From Bacillota bacterium (lineage in GTDB: Bacteria; Bacillota; Clostridia; Acetivibrionales; DTU013), in the NCBI GenBank assembly GCA_023426125.1, contig JAFABI010000065.1:186001-250000 (forward strand): 64,000 nucleotides of DNA, in the 5' to 3' direction. The notes beneath the pieces were generated by a model. The model saw nothing but the letters and a program-made list of their open reading frames with translations. It was not told the DNA's origin and searched no databases. Both the position numbers and the translations under genes were made by a program. How positions within the stretch are numbered: position 1 is the stretch's first letter; each line of letters begins with the position of its first letter. Below, in pieces: positions 1 through 8,044 of the stretch.

Positions 1-388
1 AGATGGAATAAAATTCATTGTTCACCGTGGTATGGTAGGTCAACACGTCCAGCAGGTCGTTGTTCAGGCGGTATTGGTCATATGGGCTTTGTACTCCGGC
101 AGATAACTTCTCCAGCCTGTCGTTCAGGCAGATGAGCAACCCTGTCTCTTTGGCCTTTTGGAAAAGGAATTCGAGATACATATTGGTTTGTTCCATATTG
201 TTGATGACATAGGAATTGGTTTTCTGCTTGATAATGTTTCCCGCGATGATGCCGGTGCAGATGCAAAATATCACCATAAACCCGAATAATACGGAAATAT
301 AGATCACCAGCTTGGTTTTCAAGCTGTACAGGTTTACTTTCAGGGATTTGCCGCAAACATCGATTATCTTGTCAACGTATCTTCTCAT
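1..388 (-). CDS. sensor histidine kinase, N-terminal part (runs off the window)
   Basis: Partial gene. It starts at an ATG at 388 and stays open to the window edge (129 codons). The N-terminus has a basic stretch, then one hydrophobic segment at about residues 26-49, then a predicted extracellular region (INNMEQTNMYLEF..., NDLLDVLTY...). This layout is typical of YesM-type sensor kinases, which sit next to LplABC-like sugar importers in Firmicutes. The kinase domain would lie outside the window, so the call rests on topology and context. The gene follows the importer operon on the same strand and has its own copy of the palindromic promoter element about 40-90 bases upstream, suggesting co-regulation with the importer. 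Another membrane receptor is possible. Confidence 0.6.
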   Translation of the reverse strand, partial: MRRYVDKIIDVCGKSLKVNLYSLKTKLVIYISVLFGFMVIFCICTGIIAGNIIKQKTNSYVINNMEQTNMYLEFLFQKAKETGLLICLNDRLEKLSAGVQSPYDQYRLNNDLLDVLTYHTTVNNEFYSI

Positions 389-422
389 CGCGTCACCCGT
401 ATTCTATTTAGGATATTCCCTT

Positions 423-474
423 ATTATAACGACCTAATTCAAAGGAAATTTGTCGGTTGCAGACAAATTTCCTT
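423..474 (-). promoter_or_regulatory. palindromic promoter element, copy 1
   Basis: A perfect 13-bp inverted repeat (AAGGAAATTTGTC at 442-454 and its complement at 462-474, 7-base spacer) lies just upstream, on the minus strand, of a TATAAT -10 box at 423-428. No good -35 hexamer sits at 17 bases, which suggests an activator-dependent promoter. It would drive the kinase gene starting at 388. A near copy lies at 4301-4351. Confidence 0.6.
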
Positions 475-515
475 ACATCAGCGGAAAACTTTCTCCTCCC
501 GGCGCACATACCTGA

Positions 516-559
516 AAAGAGTCCTGAAGGCAATGAAAATCACACCCTCAAGACTCTTT
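516..559 (-). terminator. terminator after the first solute-binding protein gene
   Basis: On the minus strand AAAGAGTCTTGAGG and CCTTCAGGACTCTTT can form a long stem with one bulge, followed by a short T run. It begins just after the stop codon at 573, so it probably ends the importer transcript before the kinase promoter. Confidence 0.6.
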
Positions 560-572
560 CCCATGGGAAATA

Positions 573-2216
573 TCAATACTTCATATCGGTCGCGGCACCC
601 AGATTTTGATTGCATTCATCGAGAATCTGCTGGGCACCGATATTTTTCATCTGCTCCCGGTAGTTCTTCACTGCCTGTTCCGGAGTTAGCTCGCCGGTTA
701 CAGCCTTGACGACGGCTTCATCAAAGAGCCTTTTTACATCCGGTGAAATAGTGGCAAAGGTATCGGATACCGGCGTAGTATACTTTGTACCCATCTGGAA
801 AAGCAGCCCGGATTCCAGACCGTTTTTCATACCTTCCGCTTTCCTTTTCAGATTGCTTTCCAATATCGCCTGCTGTTCGGGCGTAGCAATGACAGACATG
901 GTTTTATACTGCATGGGCATGGATTCCACCGAAAACACAGAAGGCAGTTCAACGATAATATCCGGATGGGTATAACCATTACCGTCCTTATCAACAAGGA
1001 AGGTTATCGTTTTGTCCTTCAAATCGAAGGTTTTCCCCGGTATGCCATACCTGCCCATAAAGTGGCCCTTTTCATTTCCAAAGAAAATATTGATGAATTC
1101 ACTTACCACTTCCTTTGCCTGTTTGGTACCCTTGATCAATACATAGGGGGCATTTCCATAGGTTACCTGATTGATATTCCTTGTCAGTTTTCCCTTTAAA
1201 GCGGTGATCTCTTCAAATTTTGCCGTCGGGACCACTTTTATGACAGCCGGTTCGAAGCTGTCAACGCTGTAATGCTGCCAGTAAAAAGTGCTTCCGTACA
1301 AGCCCGACATCATCTTTTCCCGCATATTGCTTCCCTTGTTTGTAAACAGCTCCTTGTCCAGGAAACCGTTTTTGTAAAGGTTGTTCAGGTATTGCAGCGC
1401 CTCCGCCATCTCCGGCTTGAGCATGGTATCGATATAAGCGTTGGCGCCGGGGTCCCAGGTAATGGAGTTTTCGCCGATATGGTTGAGCCTTGCGTCAAAA
1501 GCCTGGAATATATCCTGCAGGTTCCATGTACCGGAGGAAGTTAACCCGACGGTATCATTCTTTTCGTTTTTGTCGGGGTCGTTCAGGGTGAATGCTTTTG
1601 CAGCCTCATAAAGCTCATCCACCGTCTCGGGGACTTTCATTCCCAGATTGTCCAGCCAGTCCTTCCGGATCGACCTTGTAAAGAAGGCGCCGGAGAGTCC
1701 GTTGGGTATCGCCCAGGTCTGTCCCTTTACCTGGTAAAGCTCCCGCATGGTATCCGGAAGAGAATTCCATACCGGATTGTCTTTCAAATAATCATCCAGG
1801 GGTTCGATTGCGCCGTCGTTGATGGCTTTCATCATATCATCGGGGGAGAAAAGATAAACCAATCCTTTGAGTTCGCCGGAGGTGATCATCAGGTTCACTT
1901 TTTCCATATAGTTGTTTCTTGGCGGATAATTGACCTTGAATTTGATGCCGAACTCCCGTTCCATGGCTTCCGTCCACTCTTGCTTAAGCTCGGGCGTATC
2001 GGTGGCATCACCGAAATAACTTACCTTGGTGATTTCCAGCACGTCAGGCTTTCCGGCGGCTTGCTGTGCTGTGGTTTCCTGGCTTTTTTGCGTGGATGCG
2101 GCCGTCGTAGTTTCCTGCTGCCCATCGGTGTTTTTGTCGGATATACCGCATCCGGCAAGCAGCGAAAGAAGCAGCAATACGCTCATTACCATACTGAGCA
2201 CTCTTTTTGTTCTCAT
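573..2216 (-). CDS. extracellular solute-binding lipoprotein of a sugar ABC importer
   Basis: Predicted 547-residue lipoprotein that captures a carbohydrate outside the cell and delivers it to the permeases encoded upstream (2299-4164). The signal peptide ends in the lipobox LLAGC, followed by a Thr/Gln-rich linker (TTTAAST...). The rest is typical of large LplA-type family 1 binding proteins. The start at 2216 is chosen over an in-frame ATG 15 bases upstream because GGAGGGG lies at the right distance. It is the last gene of a permease-permease-binding protein operon and is followed by a terminator. The ligand cannot be read from sequence; the neighbouring GH106-like enzyme hints at a rhamnose-containing oligosaccharide. 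Confidence 0.88.
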   Translation of the reverse strand: MRTKRVLSMVMSVLLLLSLLAGCGISDKNTDGQQETTTAASTQKSQETTAQQAAGKPDVLEITKVSYFGDATDTPELKQEWTEAMEREFGIKFKVNYPPRNNYMEKVNLMITSGELKGLVYLFSPDDMMKAINDGAIEPLDDYLKDNPVWNSLPDTMRELYQVKGQTWAIPNGLSGAFFTRSIRKDWLDNLGMKVPETVDELYEAAKAFTLNDPDKNEKNDTVGLTSSGTWNLQDIFQAFDARLNHIGENSITWDPGANAYIDTMLKPEMAEALQYLNNLYKNGFLDKELFTNKGSNMREKMMSGLYGSTFYWQHYSVDSFEPAVIKVVPTAKFEEITALKGKLTRNINQVTYGNAPYVLIKGTKQAKEVVSEFINIFFGNEKGHFMGRYGIPGKTFDLKDKTITFLVDKDGNGYTHPDIIVELPSVFSVESMPMQYKTMSVIATPEQQAILESNLKRKAEGMKNGLESGLLFQMGTKYTTPVSDTFATISPDVKRLFDEAVVKAVTGELTPEQAVKNYREQMKNIGAQQILDECNQNLGAATDMKY

Positions 2217-2298
2217 CGTTTTCCCCTCCATTGTATAGTTTAGTTTATTTCTACAAACAGCAGAATGTCAATAACAATTCCGCCGTTAATATTCGAAA

Positions 2299-3195
2299 TC
2301 ACCCCTTGACAGACCCGACCATGAGTCCGGCTGCGAAATGCTTTTGCAGGTAGGGATAGATCGCAATAACAGGTATCATGGATATTACAATCATGGCGGA
2401 GGACAGGCCCTCGTTGTTCAGGCTGGTCTTTGCCAGATCCTGACCGGCACTTTGCGCCATCAACTCGAATTGTCTCTGCATATCCTGCTGCACCACAATC
2501 ATTTCCTGGAGCTTTACGGGAAATGTATATTTCATCGGATCATTGATATAAATCACTGCCGAGAAAAAGGTATTCCAGAAGCCAACCCCGGTGAAAAGCG
2601 CAATGGCCGCCAGTACCGGCTTGGCCAGGGGAAGGATGATTTTCGCGAAAACGACGAATTCTTCCGCGCCGTCGATTCGCGCCGATTCAATCAGGCTTTC
2701 CGGAATCGACCAGTAATAATTGCGGATCAGCACCATGTTCCAGCCGCTGGCCAGCGCAGGGACGATCAATACGGCAAGCTTATTGATCAGGCCGAGATTT
2801 TTTATCAACAGGTAGCTGGGGATCAGACCGCCGCCGAACAGCATCGGGACAATAACCAGAAAATAGATCAGTGTTTTGTTTCCCGGCAGTTCTCTTTTGG
2901 ATAGGCTGTAGGCGCCCATGGCATTAAGGAATACCGAAAGCGCGGTCCCTACGATGGTGATAAATGCGGAATTCAGGAATGGCCTGTAAATGCTCCGGTC
3001 TTCCAGAATCATTTTATAATAAGTAAGGGAAAACTCCTTCGGCCAGAGTGACAGCGTCACTTCCCCAAACCCGCCGATATCCAGTGACTTTTTTAATACG
3101 GTTAAAACCGGAATGATCATACATACGATAAACAGTACAAAGAACACGATATTAAAAACATTAAATATTTTTTCACCCTTCGATCTTCGCGTCAT
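2299..3195 (-). CDS. sugar ABC transporter permease, YtcP/LplC type
   Basis: Inner-membrane permease of 298 residues with about six hydrophobic segments. The cytoplasmic EAA loop that docks the ATPase is visible as ESARIDGAEEFVVFAKIILP, and the end (LMVGSVKG) is the characteristic C-terminus of CUT1 permeases of the YtcP/LplC group. It pairs with the permease at 3214-4164 and the binding protein at 573-2216. No ATP-binding subunit is encoded nearby, so a shared MsiK-like ATPase elsewhere is likely. Confidence 0.9.
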   Translation of the reverse strand: MTRRSKGEKIFNVFNIVFFVLFIVCMIIPVLTVLKKSLDIGGFGEVTLSLWPKEFSLTYYKMILEDRSIYRPFLNSAFITIVGTALSVFLNAMGAYSLSKRELPGNKTLIYFLVIVPMLFGGGLIPSYLLIKNLGLINKLAVLIVPALASGWNMVLIRNYYWSIPESLIESARIDGAEEFVVFAKIILPLAKPVLAAIALFTGVGFWNTFFSAVIYINDPMKYTFPVKLQEMIVVQQDMQRQFELMAQSAGQDLAKTSLNNEGLSSAMIVISMIPVIAIYPYLQKHFAAGLMVGSVKG

Positions 3196-3213
3196 ATTTC
3201 TGCCTCCCTCATT

Positions 3214-4164
3214 TCACAGTATGCTCTTATGGTCTTCTGTCAGTCTCTTACTGAGAAAATTGGATAACAACACAAGTACAAGGGATATGGTGGATTTAAA
3301 CAGCCCTATGGCCGTTGCTACCGAATATTTCGCTTTCACGATTCCCACGTCGTATGTATACGTATCCAATACTTCCGCCGAAGATGCGATCATGGGGTTT
3401 TTCATCACATAAATCGGTTCAAACAGGCCGAGAACACCGGCAAAAGACAATACCAGCAGCACCAATACGGTACCTTTGATTCCCGGCAGTGTAATATGCC
3501 AGGTTTGCCGGAGTCTTCCGGCTCCGTCGATAACAGCCGCTTCATATAGCTCTTGATCTACACCGGATAATGCCGCCAAATATATTATCGCGCTATAGCC
3601 CACTTCCTTCCAGATTCTGATCCCGGTAAACAGAGGAGGAAACAATCCCGGCTTGGAAAGAAAGTACACCGGTTCTCCGCCGAACGCCTTGATAATCTCA
3701 TTGATAAAACCCGTCGATGGCGATAAGAGCGTAATCCACAGTCCGGCGATGACCACCCAGGAAATAAAATGAGGCAGCGTGCTTACCGTTTGTATAGCCT
3801 TTTTAAAGTATTTCAGCCTCAGCTCATTCAACATGAGGGCCAGAAGGATCGGCGCGGGAAAAATAAAGAGATACTGGTAGAAAACAAAGACCCATGTGTT
3901 CAAAAAAGCCTGCCAGAAATAATTCAACTTGAAAATGAACCTGAAATTCTCCAGACCGACCCAGCCCTGAAATCCCGACACCCGGAAGTCGGTAAAGGCG
4001 ATCAGGATTCCCGGCAGCGGGATGTAATGAAATACCAGATAGGACAATACCGCCGGCGCAATCATTAAATAGAGGATTATGTTCCTCTTGCTGAAAATTC
4101 TCTTTTTGCTGTTTTTTAAAGGTATATGAATCTTTGTGCCTTTTTGAGATATTATTTCCGCCAC
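3214..4164 (-). CDS. sugar ABC transporter permease, LplB type
   Basis: First gene of the importer operon, a permease with about six membrane segments and the EAA-loop motif YEAAVIDGAGRLRQTWHITL. The frame stays open to 4371, but that extension crosses the promoter palindrome at 4301-4351 and reads as non-coding. The GTG at 4164 is preferred because GGTGA lies five bases before it, giving 316 residues and an N-terminus with a basic stretch before the first membrane segment; GTG codons at 4173 and 4182 are alternatives. It is 18 bases upstream of the second permease. Confidence 0.85.
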   Translation of the reverse strand: MAEIISQKGTKIHIPLKNSKKRIFSKRNIILYLMIAPAVLSYLVFHYIPLPGILIAFTDFRVSGFQGWVGLENFRFIFKLNYFWQAFLNTWVFVFYQYLFIFPAPILLALMLNELRLKYFKKAIQTVSTLPHFISWVVIAGLWITLLSPSTGFINEIIKAFGGEPVYFLSKPGLFPPLFTGIRIWKEVGYSAIIYLAALSGVDQELYEAAVIDGAGRLRQTWHITLPGIKGTVLVLLVLSFAGVLGLFEPIYVMKNPMIASSAEVLDTYTYDVGIVKAKYSVATAIGLFKSTISLVLVLLSNFLSKRLTEDHKSIL

Positions 4165-4300
4165 TGTATTCACCAATCCCACGTCTATAGTTTTGACTTT
4201 CTTGAAGGGTACCTTTGAAGTTACATATGTTTCAACTGCATTTATCGTATCACATCGGTTTTTATTTTCAAACGTGAATATTTTAATATTTATTGCTTTT

Positions 4301-4351
4301 TTATAACGACCTGATTCAAAGGAAATTTGTCGTTTGTAGACAGATTTCCAT
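4301..4351 (-). promoter_or_regulatory. palindromic promoter element, copy 2
   Basis: Near copy of the element at 424-474: AAGGAAATTTGTC at 4319-4331 faces GACAGATTTCCAT at 4339-4351 (11 of 13 bases pair) and is followed on the minus strand by the conserved TTTGAAT.AGGTCGTTATAA containing the -10 region. It lies about 140 bases before the permease start. The sharing of stem, spacing and -10 region suggests one regulator for importer and kinase. Confidence 0.6.
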
Positions 4352-4412
4352 ATTGATCTATTCGCCTCCATGCAGATTTCTTACCGGATGGTTTCAAACC
4401 GGTCCCGGTTGA

Positions 4413-7400
4413 TCATCCGATTCCGAACCGGACAAAGCAATACCGGTCCGTCCACATGGGTTCTTCGTTGAAGCTGTGCGGGCCTACGGCATACAGTTCA
4501 CCTTCCGCATGATGATGAGGCCCCAAAAGGTTTCGCAGGCTGTTAACCAGCTCCATGGTAATTTCATTTTCACCATCGGCAATTTCATCTGTAATGTCAA
4601 CGGAGTAAGGCGCCCATGTAAAGGTCTTTACAAGCTTACCGTTGGCATATACCTTTGTAACGATGGCATCCGGCCTGTTCAGCTTCAGAATGACCCGGTG
4701 TCCGGCGTCCGGTCTTTGAAGGGCTATTTTTTTCGTTAATGCTATCCTTCCGGCAAAGAAGGGGAAGCCCCCGGTAATAAGATCCTGCAACCTTGTTCCG
4801 CCGGTCATGGGCGCCAGCCTGAACCCACCGTCCACCATCAGGGCTCTTTTATCCAGGTACTGAGGGATATTGTCCAGTTCCACCTTAAAGTCCCCCAGCA
4901 GATATATGCTCTCAAGCTCCGTATGATACCTAAGCCTGTTGACCTCCGCTTCATGGACTCCTTGGGTTCCAAGAATCCGGTATACCTTTTCGGAACAGAA
5001 GAAGTGCCTGGAAAGCAGTATCTCATTCCATCCCGTCCTGATTCTGCCGGTAATATCAAGCTTCCTGAAGGACTTGTCGACCCACCAGCCGCGGTCTACC
5101 TGAACCACCTCGTCGCCGTTGATCCGGATCCGGAACTTCTCAGGCTCCTCAAGCACAATGTACAATGGCGTCTCGATGGCTTCCACGGCATAAAAGCGGA
5201 ACAGCATTTTTACATCCGCAGGCCTGCCCAGAGAGACCATTTTCTGCTGCAGCCTGATGACAGGCAATTCCGGTTGCCATTCCCCCTCATCGATGCTGTA
5301 CCGGCAATAGTCCAGGGTAATGCTATTCATATCATGGTCGCCGATATCCCAGAGTTCATCTACGGGCAGTGCCAACTCAGTGCATGCCGTTGCCTCTTCC
5401 AAAGCAGCCGGAACAGCCGGTCCGGAACATATCCCATCTCCGGGTATGCCAGACGCCTGTTGATTTTCCTTTATCGGCTGTACAAGCAGCAGCGATTCTG
5501 CAGGCTCTAAATGTACATATTCCTGCATTTTTACCGGTTGCCGGACTCCGCTGGCAGGATTGAGCCTGAAAACGGGCCCCTTCCTTTGCAGCTTTATCTG
5601 CAGGTCATACGAAAGCTCCAGGCTGGTATTGACAATGTAGTAGTAATGCTCGTCTCCGGATTTTCTCACTGTACAGTATACATGTTTGTTTTCATCCGCC
5701 TGGTTTTCTTTGCTGTTCCACACCGAGACCGGAGGAACAAGAAAATCCGAAAGAGCTTTACCGATGTCGGCTTTTGCATTGGGAACGGACATGACCTGAC
5801 GCTGAAAATTCTTCACTTCCTCCGAAGGAATCCCTTCCAGCAGTCCGGGGAATTGTCCCACGGACAGAATTTTGCCTCCTCTGCCTGCAAATTCCTTTAG
5901 AAGCTTCAATGTACTCCTGTCCAGAGTAACGGACGAAGGAAGGATCGCAATACGGTAGGTACATTGCCCCACCTTGATCCTGTCCCCTTCCACATTTCCA
6001 TACTTCCCCATCAGAGTTTCATCCCCATAGTGGAAATCATAGTTCAACTCCAAAAGGCTTGTTGTAAGTGCTTTAAACTCCGAATCCACTTTCTTTACAT
6101 CCTCAAAGTATTCCATCTCCGGATTGCTCACGTGCCTTTCAATGTCCCAGAGCCGTTCCCACCCGATTTTTTCCATTGCCTGTCCTTCGAAGGCAATCCA
6201 TGCGCTCTTGAGCGGATGGATCACCAGCAGGTCGATCTGCGGCCGGCTCTCACTCATAATTTTGCTCAAACCGGTGAAGTAGTCATTGAAATGGTGATAT
6301 TCCTTCCACCAGGGCTGCTGATAGAAAAGGGAAGCGGGATACTCGCGCTTCCTGGAGCCCTTCAGCGAGTATAAACCCAGGTGCTGCAGCATCTGATTGA
6401 CGCCCAGGACATAATGCCGTTCCCCGATCCATTTAAGTTCCTCAAAGGACACATTCCAGCCCGCACAGCCGAACATTTCCGACAGGATACGCTTCTTCCC
6501 CGTCTGTTCCGCAACCGATGCAACCTGCTTGACAATCATACTGTTTACACCGGTCCTGCACAGCCAGTCAATACCCGGAACCTGCATATGCTCATAAAAT
6601 GGCATGGCGCCTCCGGAACCCAGCATCTGCAGCCCGAGAAAATCTTCATACACCACATGGCCCGACATTGCAATACCATGTTTTCCACACCATTCTCCGA
6701 TCTGCCTGCCGTAGGAGTCGGTAAACAGCCTGTTGACCGTACTCCAGAAGTCATATCTTGTCTTTTTATAATCTCCGGATGGGAAAAAGACTGCGGGAAG
6801 CACATCGATTAAGCTGTACCCGAAACTCTTTTTAAATTCGTATGGCAGGATCAGCGACCAGGGAATATATTGTCTGGCAAGCTGAGGTTCATCGGAAAAG
6901 ATGGACCGGATGCCGCTTCCGAACTCTGTTGGGAACTCATCATAGTACTTTTTGTAGCTTACCCGGATGAATTCCTGCACAACTGCCGGATTCAGGTTGT
7001 CTACATAATAGCGGTTGTAATTATAATAAATATGAAGGGCTTTCTGCCCGGAATCAATGAGTTGAGAAGCATCGATGCCGGCATAGGCGCCGTCGGCACC
7101 TGCAATGTAAACACCGACTGTTCTATGGGATGTTTTGAGTTCACTGACCTTCACCAGTTCAAATTGGAGCCATTTGAGCCAGTAAGCCTCTCCCTTTCCA
7201 TTCACCTCGCCAGCACCGAAACCACTGGGCCAGCCATCCTCATCGTCTATGACCGTCGTCATACCCAGCTGCTTTCCTTCGTCTGCCATGGCAGCTACCG
7301 AATCCAGCCATTCCTTCCCCATATATGGAATCTCCAGACCTCCCCGGGCATGCATCACATATCCCCCGAGGCCCGCCCTGTGCATTTCCCGGATTTGCCA

Positions 7401-7469
7401 CCGGACTTCTTCCGGCTTGATATTCTCAAGCCAGCCCCAATAATTCAACGGCCTATACTCATTTTCCAT
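4413..7469 (-). CDS. large glycoside hydrolase, GH106-like (alpha-L-rhamnosidase type)
   Basis: A 1018-residue predicted cytoplasmic enzyme without a signal peptide. The N-terminus (RPLNYWGWLE, then EMHRAGLGGYVMHARGG) and DDEDGWPSGFGAGEVNGKGE match the opening of the GH106 catalytic fold; further marks are SDEPQ near residue 192 and SEMFGCAGW near 338. The last ~250 residues are beta-rich and resemble GH2-type sugar-binding and jelly-roll domains (FRIRINGDEV, VYANGKLVKTFTW). GH106 enzymes remove terminal rhamnose from pectin-type glycans. Neighbouring glycosidase families share these motifs, so the specificity is tentative. The gene ends about 60 bases before the promoter element of the importer operon and is probably part of the same utilisation locus. 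Confidence 0.7.
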   Translation of the reverse strand: MENEYRPLNYWGWLENIKPEEVRWQIREMHRAGLGGYVMHARGGLEIPYMGKEWLDSVAAMADEGKQLGMTTVIDDEDGWPSGFGAGEVNGKGEAYWLKWLQFELVKVSELKTSHRTVGVYIAGADGAYAGIDASQLIDSGQKALHIYYNYNRYYVDNLNPAVVQEFIRVSYKKYYDEFPTEFGSGIRSIFSDEPQLARQYIPWSLILPYEFKKSFGYSLIDVLPAVFFPSGDYKKTRYDFWSTVNRLFTDSYGRQIGEWCGKHGIAMSGHVVYEDFLGLQMLGSGGAMPFYEHMQVPGIDWLCRTGVNSMIVKQVASVAEQTGKKRILSEMFGCAGWNVSFEELKWIGERHYVLGVNQMLQHLGLYSLKGSRKREYPASLFYQQPWWKEYHHFNDYFTGLSKIMSESRPQIDLLVIHPLKSAWIAFEGQAMEKIGWERLWDIERHVSNPEMEYFEDVKKVDSEFKALTTSLLELNYDFHYGDETLMGKYGNVEGDRIKVGQCTYRIAILPSSVTLDRSTLKLLKEFAGRGGKILSVGQFPGLLEGIPSEEVKNFQRQVMSVPNAKADIGKALSDFLVPPVSVWNSKENQADENKHVYCTVRKSGDEHYYYIVNTSLELSYDLQIKLQRKGPVFRLNPASGVRQPVKMQEYVHLEPAESLLLVQPIKENQQASGIPGDGICSGPAVPAALEEATACTELALPVDELWDIGDHDMNSITLDYCRYSIDEGEWQPELPVIRLQQKMVSLGRPADVKMLFRFYAVEAIETPLYIVLEEPEKFRIRINGDEVVQVDRGWWVDKSFRKLDITGRIRTGWNEILLSRHFFCSEKVYRILGTQGVHEAEVNRLRYHTELESIYLLGDFKVELDNIPQYLDKRALMVDGGFRLAPMTGGTRLQDLITGGFPFFAGRIALTKKIALQRPDAGHRVILKLNRPDAIVTKVYANGKLVKTFTWAPYSVDITDEIADGENEITMELVNSLRNLLGPHHHAEGELYAVGPHSFNEEPMWTDRYCFVRFGIG

Positions 7470-7502
7470 AATCAGAATCCTGTCCTCCTTATTTCCTCAT
7501 AT

Positions 7503-7697
7503 TTATGACTCTTTGAGATTTATGAACTTCTCTTTTATACCCCTATCCATTCCATCTGCAGAAATGATAAAAGCATATCTGACCGGCGGCAGCTCAAGCT
7601 CCAGCCTGGTAATGGAGCAGGTACCGCTCCTGCTGTGTTCAAATACCGCTTTCTTTTTTATACCATTATGAGGACTCCTCGATAGACCCATTAACAC
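7503..7697 (-). pseudogene. short open frame, probable gene remnant
   Basis: A 64-codon frame from GTG at 7697, ending 34 bases before the GH106-like gene. The last half (LELELPPVRYAFIISADGMD) looks like real protein, but there is no convincing ribosome binding site and no family could be recognised. It may be the tail of a decayed gene. Confidence 0.25.
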
Positions 7698-8000
7698 TTC
7701 TCAATGCCCATGATAACATCACACTATTGGTATGGCAAGGTAATCCAGGGTAATCAGCGAAATTAAAACCGCTATAAACATAAATTACCTTTCATGATTC
7801 AATGGTATATTATGTAAGACTGTAAGTCAAGCATATAAAGCGAACAGGGAGGCGATCCTCCGAAGCGCGGCACAGGAATGCACCTTCGCCTTTTGTATTA
7901 TTACAAAGGCATTGTGCCGGCAGCCTGATTATTTCGTATAGCCGGAAGATAAATTGTGCAAAAAATAGGATGTGTTGTGTAAAGACATGTATAAAGGCGA
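7698..8000. other. intergenic region with a long hairpin and a possible leader peptide
   Basis: CGGCACA (7868-7874) pairs with TGTGCCG (7913-7919), enclosing a second stem GCCTTTTGTA/TACAAAGGC, so the 52-base block can fold into one long imperfect hairpin. Downstream on the minus strand a TTGACT box at 7825-7830 has a weak -10 match 17 bases away, and a 20-codon frame (7781-7719, MFIAVLISLITL...) follows an AAAGG site. These may form a leader for the GH106-like gene. No function is recognised. Confidence 0.3.
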
Positions 8001-8029
8001 AAAAGGGCTGTCTTTAAAGACAACCCTTT
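8001..8029 (-). terminator. terminator of the second importer operon
   Basis: AAAGGGTTGTC and GACAGCCCTTT form a strong stem on the minus strand, followed by TTTTT, directly after the stop codon at 8045. Confidence 0.85.
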
Positions 8030-8044
8030 CAATTTAGCAGCAAT

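Noticed and set aside
2338..2904. Plus-strand frame of 188 codons
   Set aside because: Antisense to the YtcP/LplC-type permease; rich in His/Gln/Arg as expected for a shadow frame.
4182..4371. N-terminal extension of the LplB-type permease up to an ATG at 4371
   Set aside because: It crosses the promoter palindrome shared with 424-474 and lacks transporter-like sequence; the GTG at 4164 has a ribosome site.
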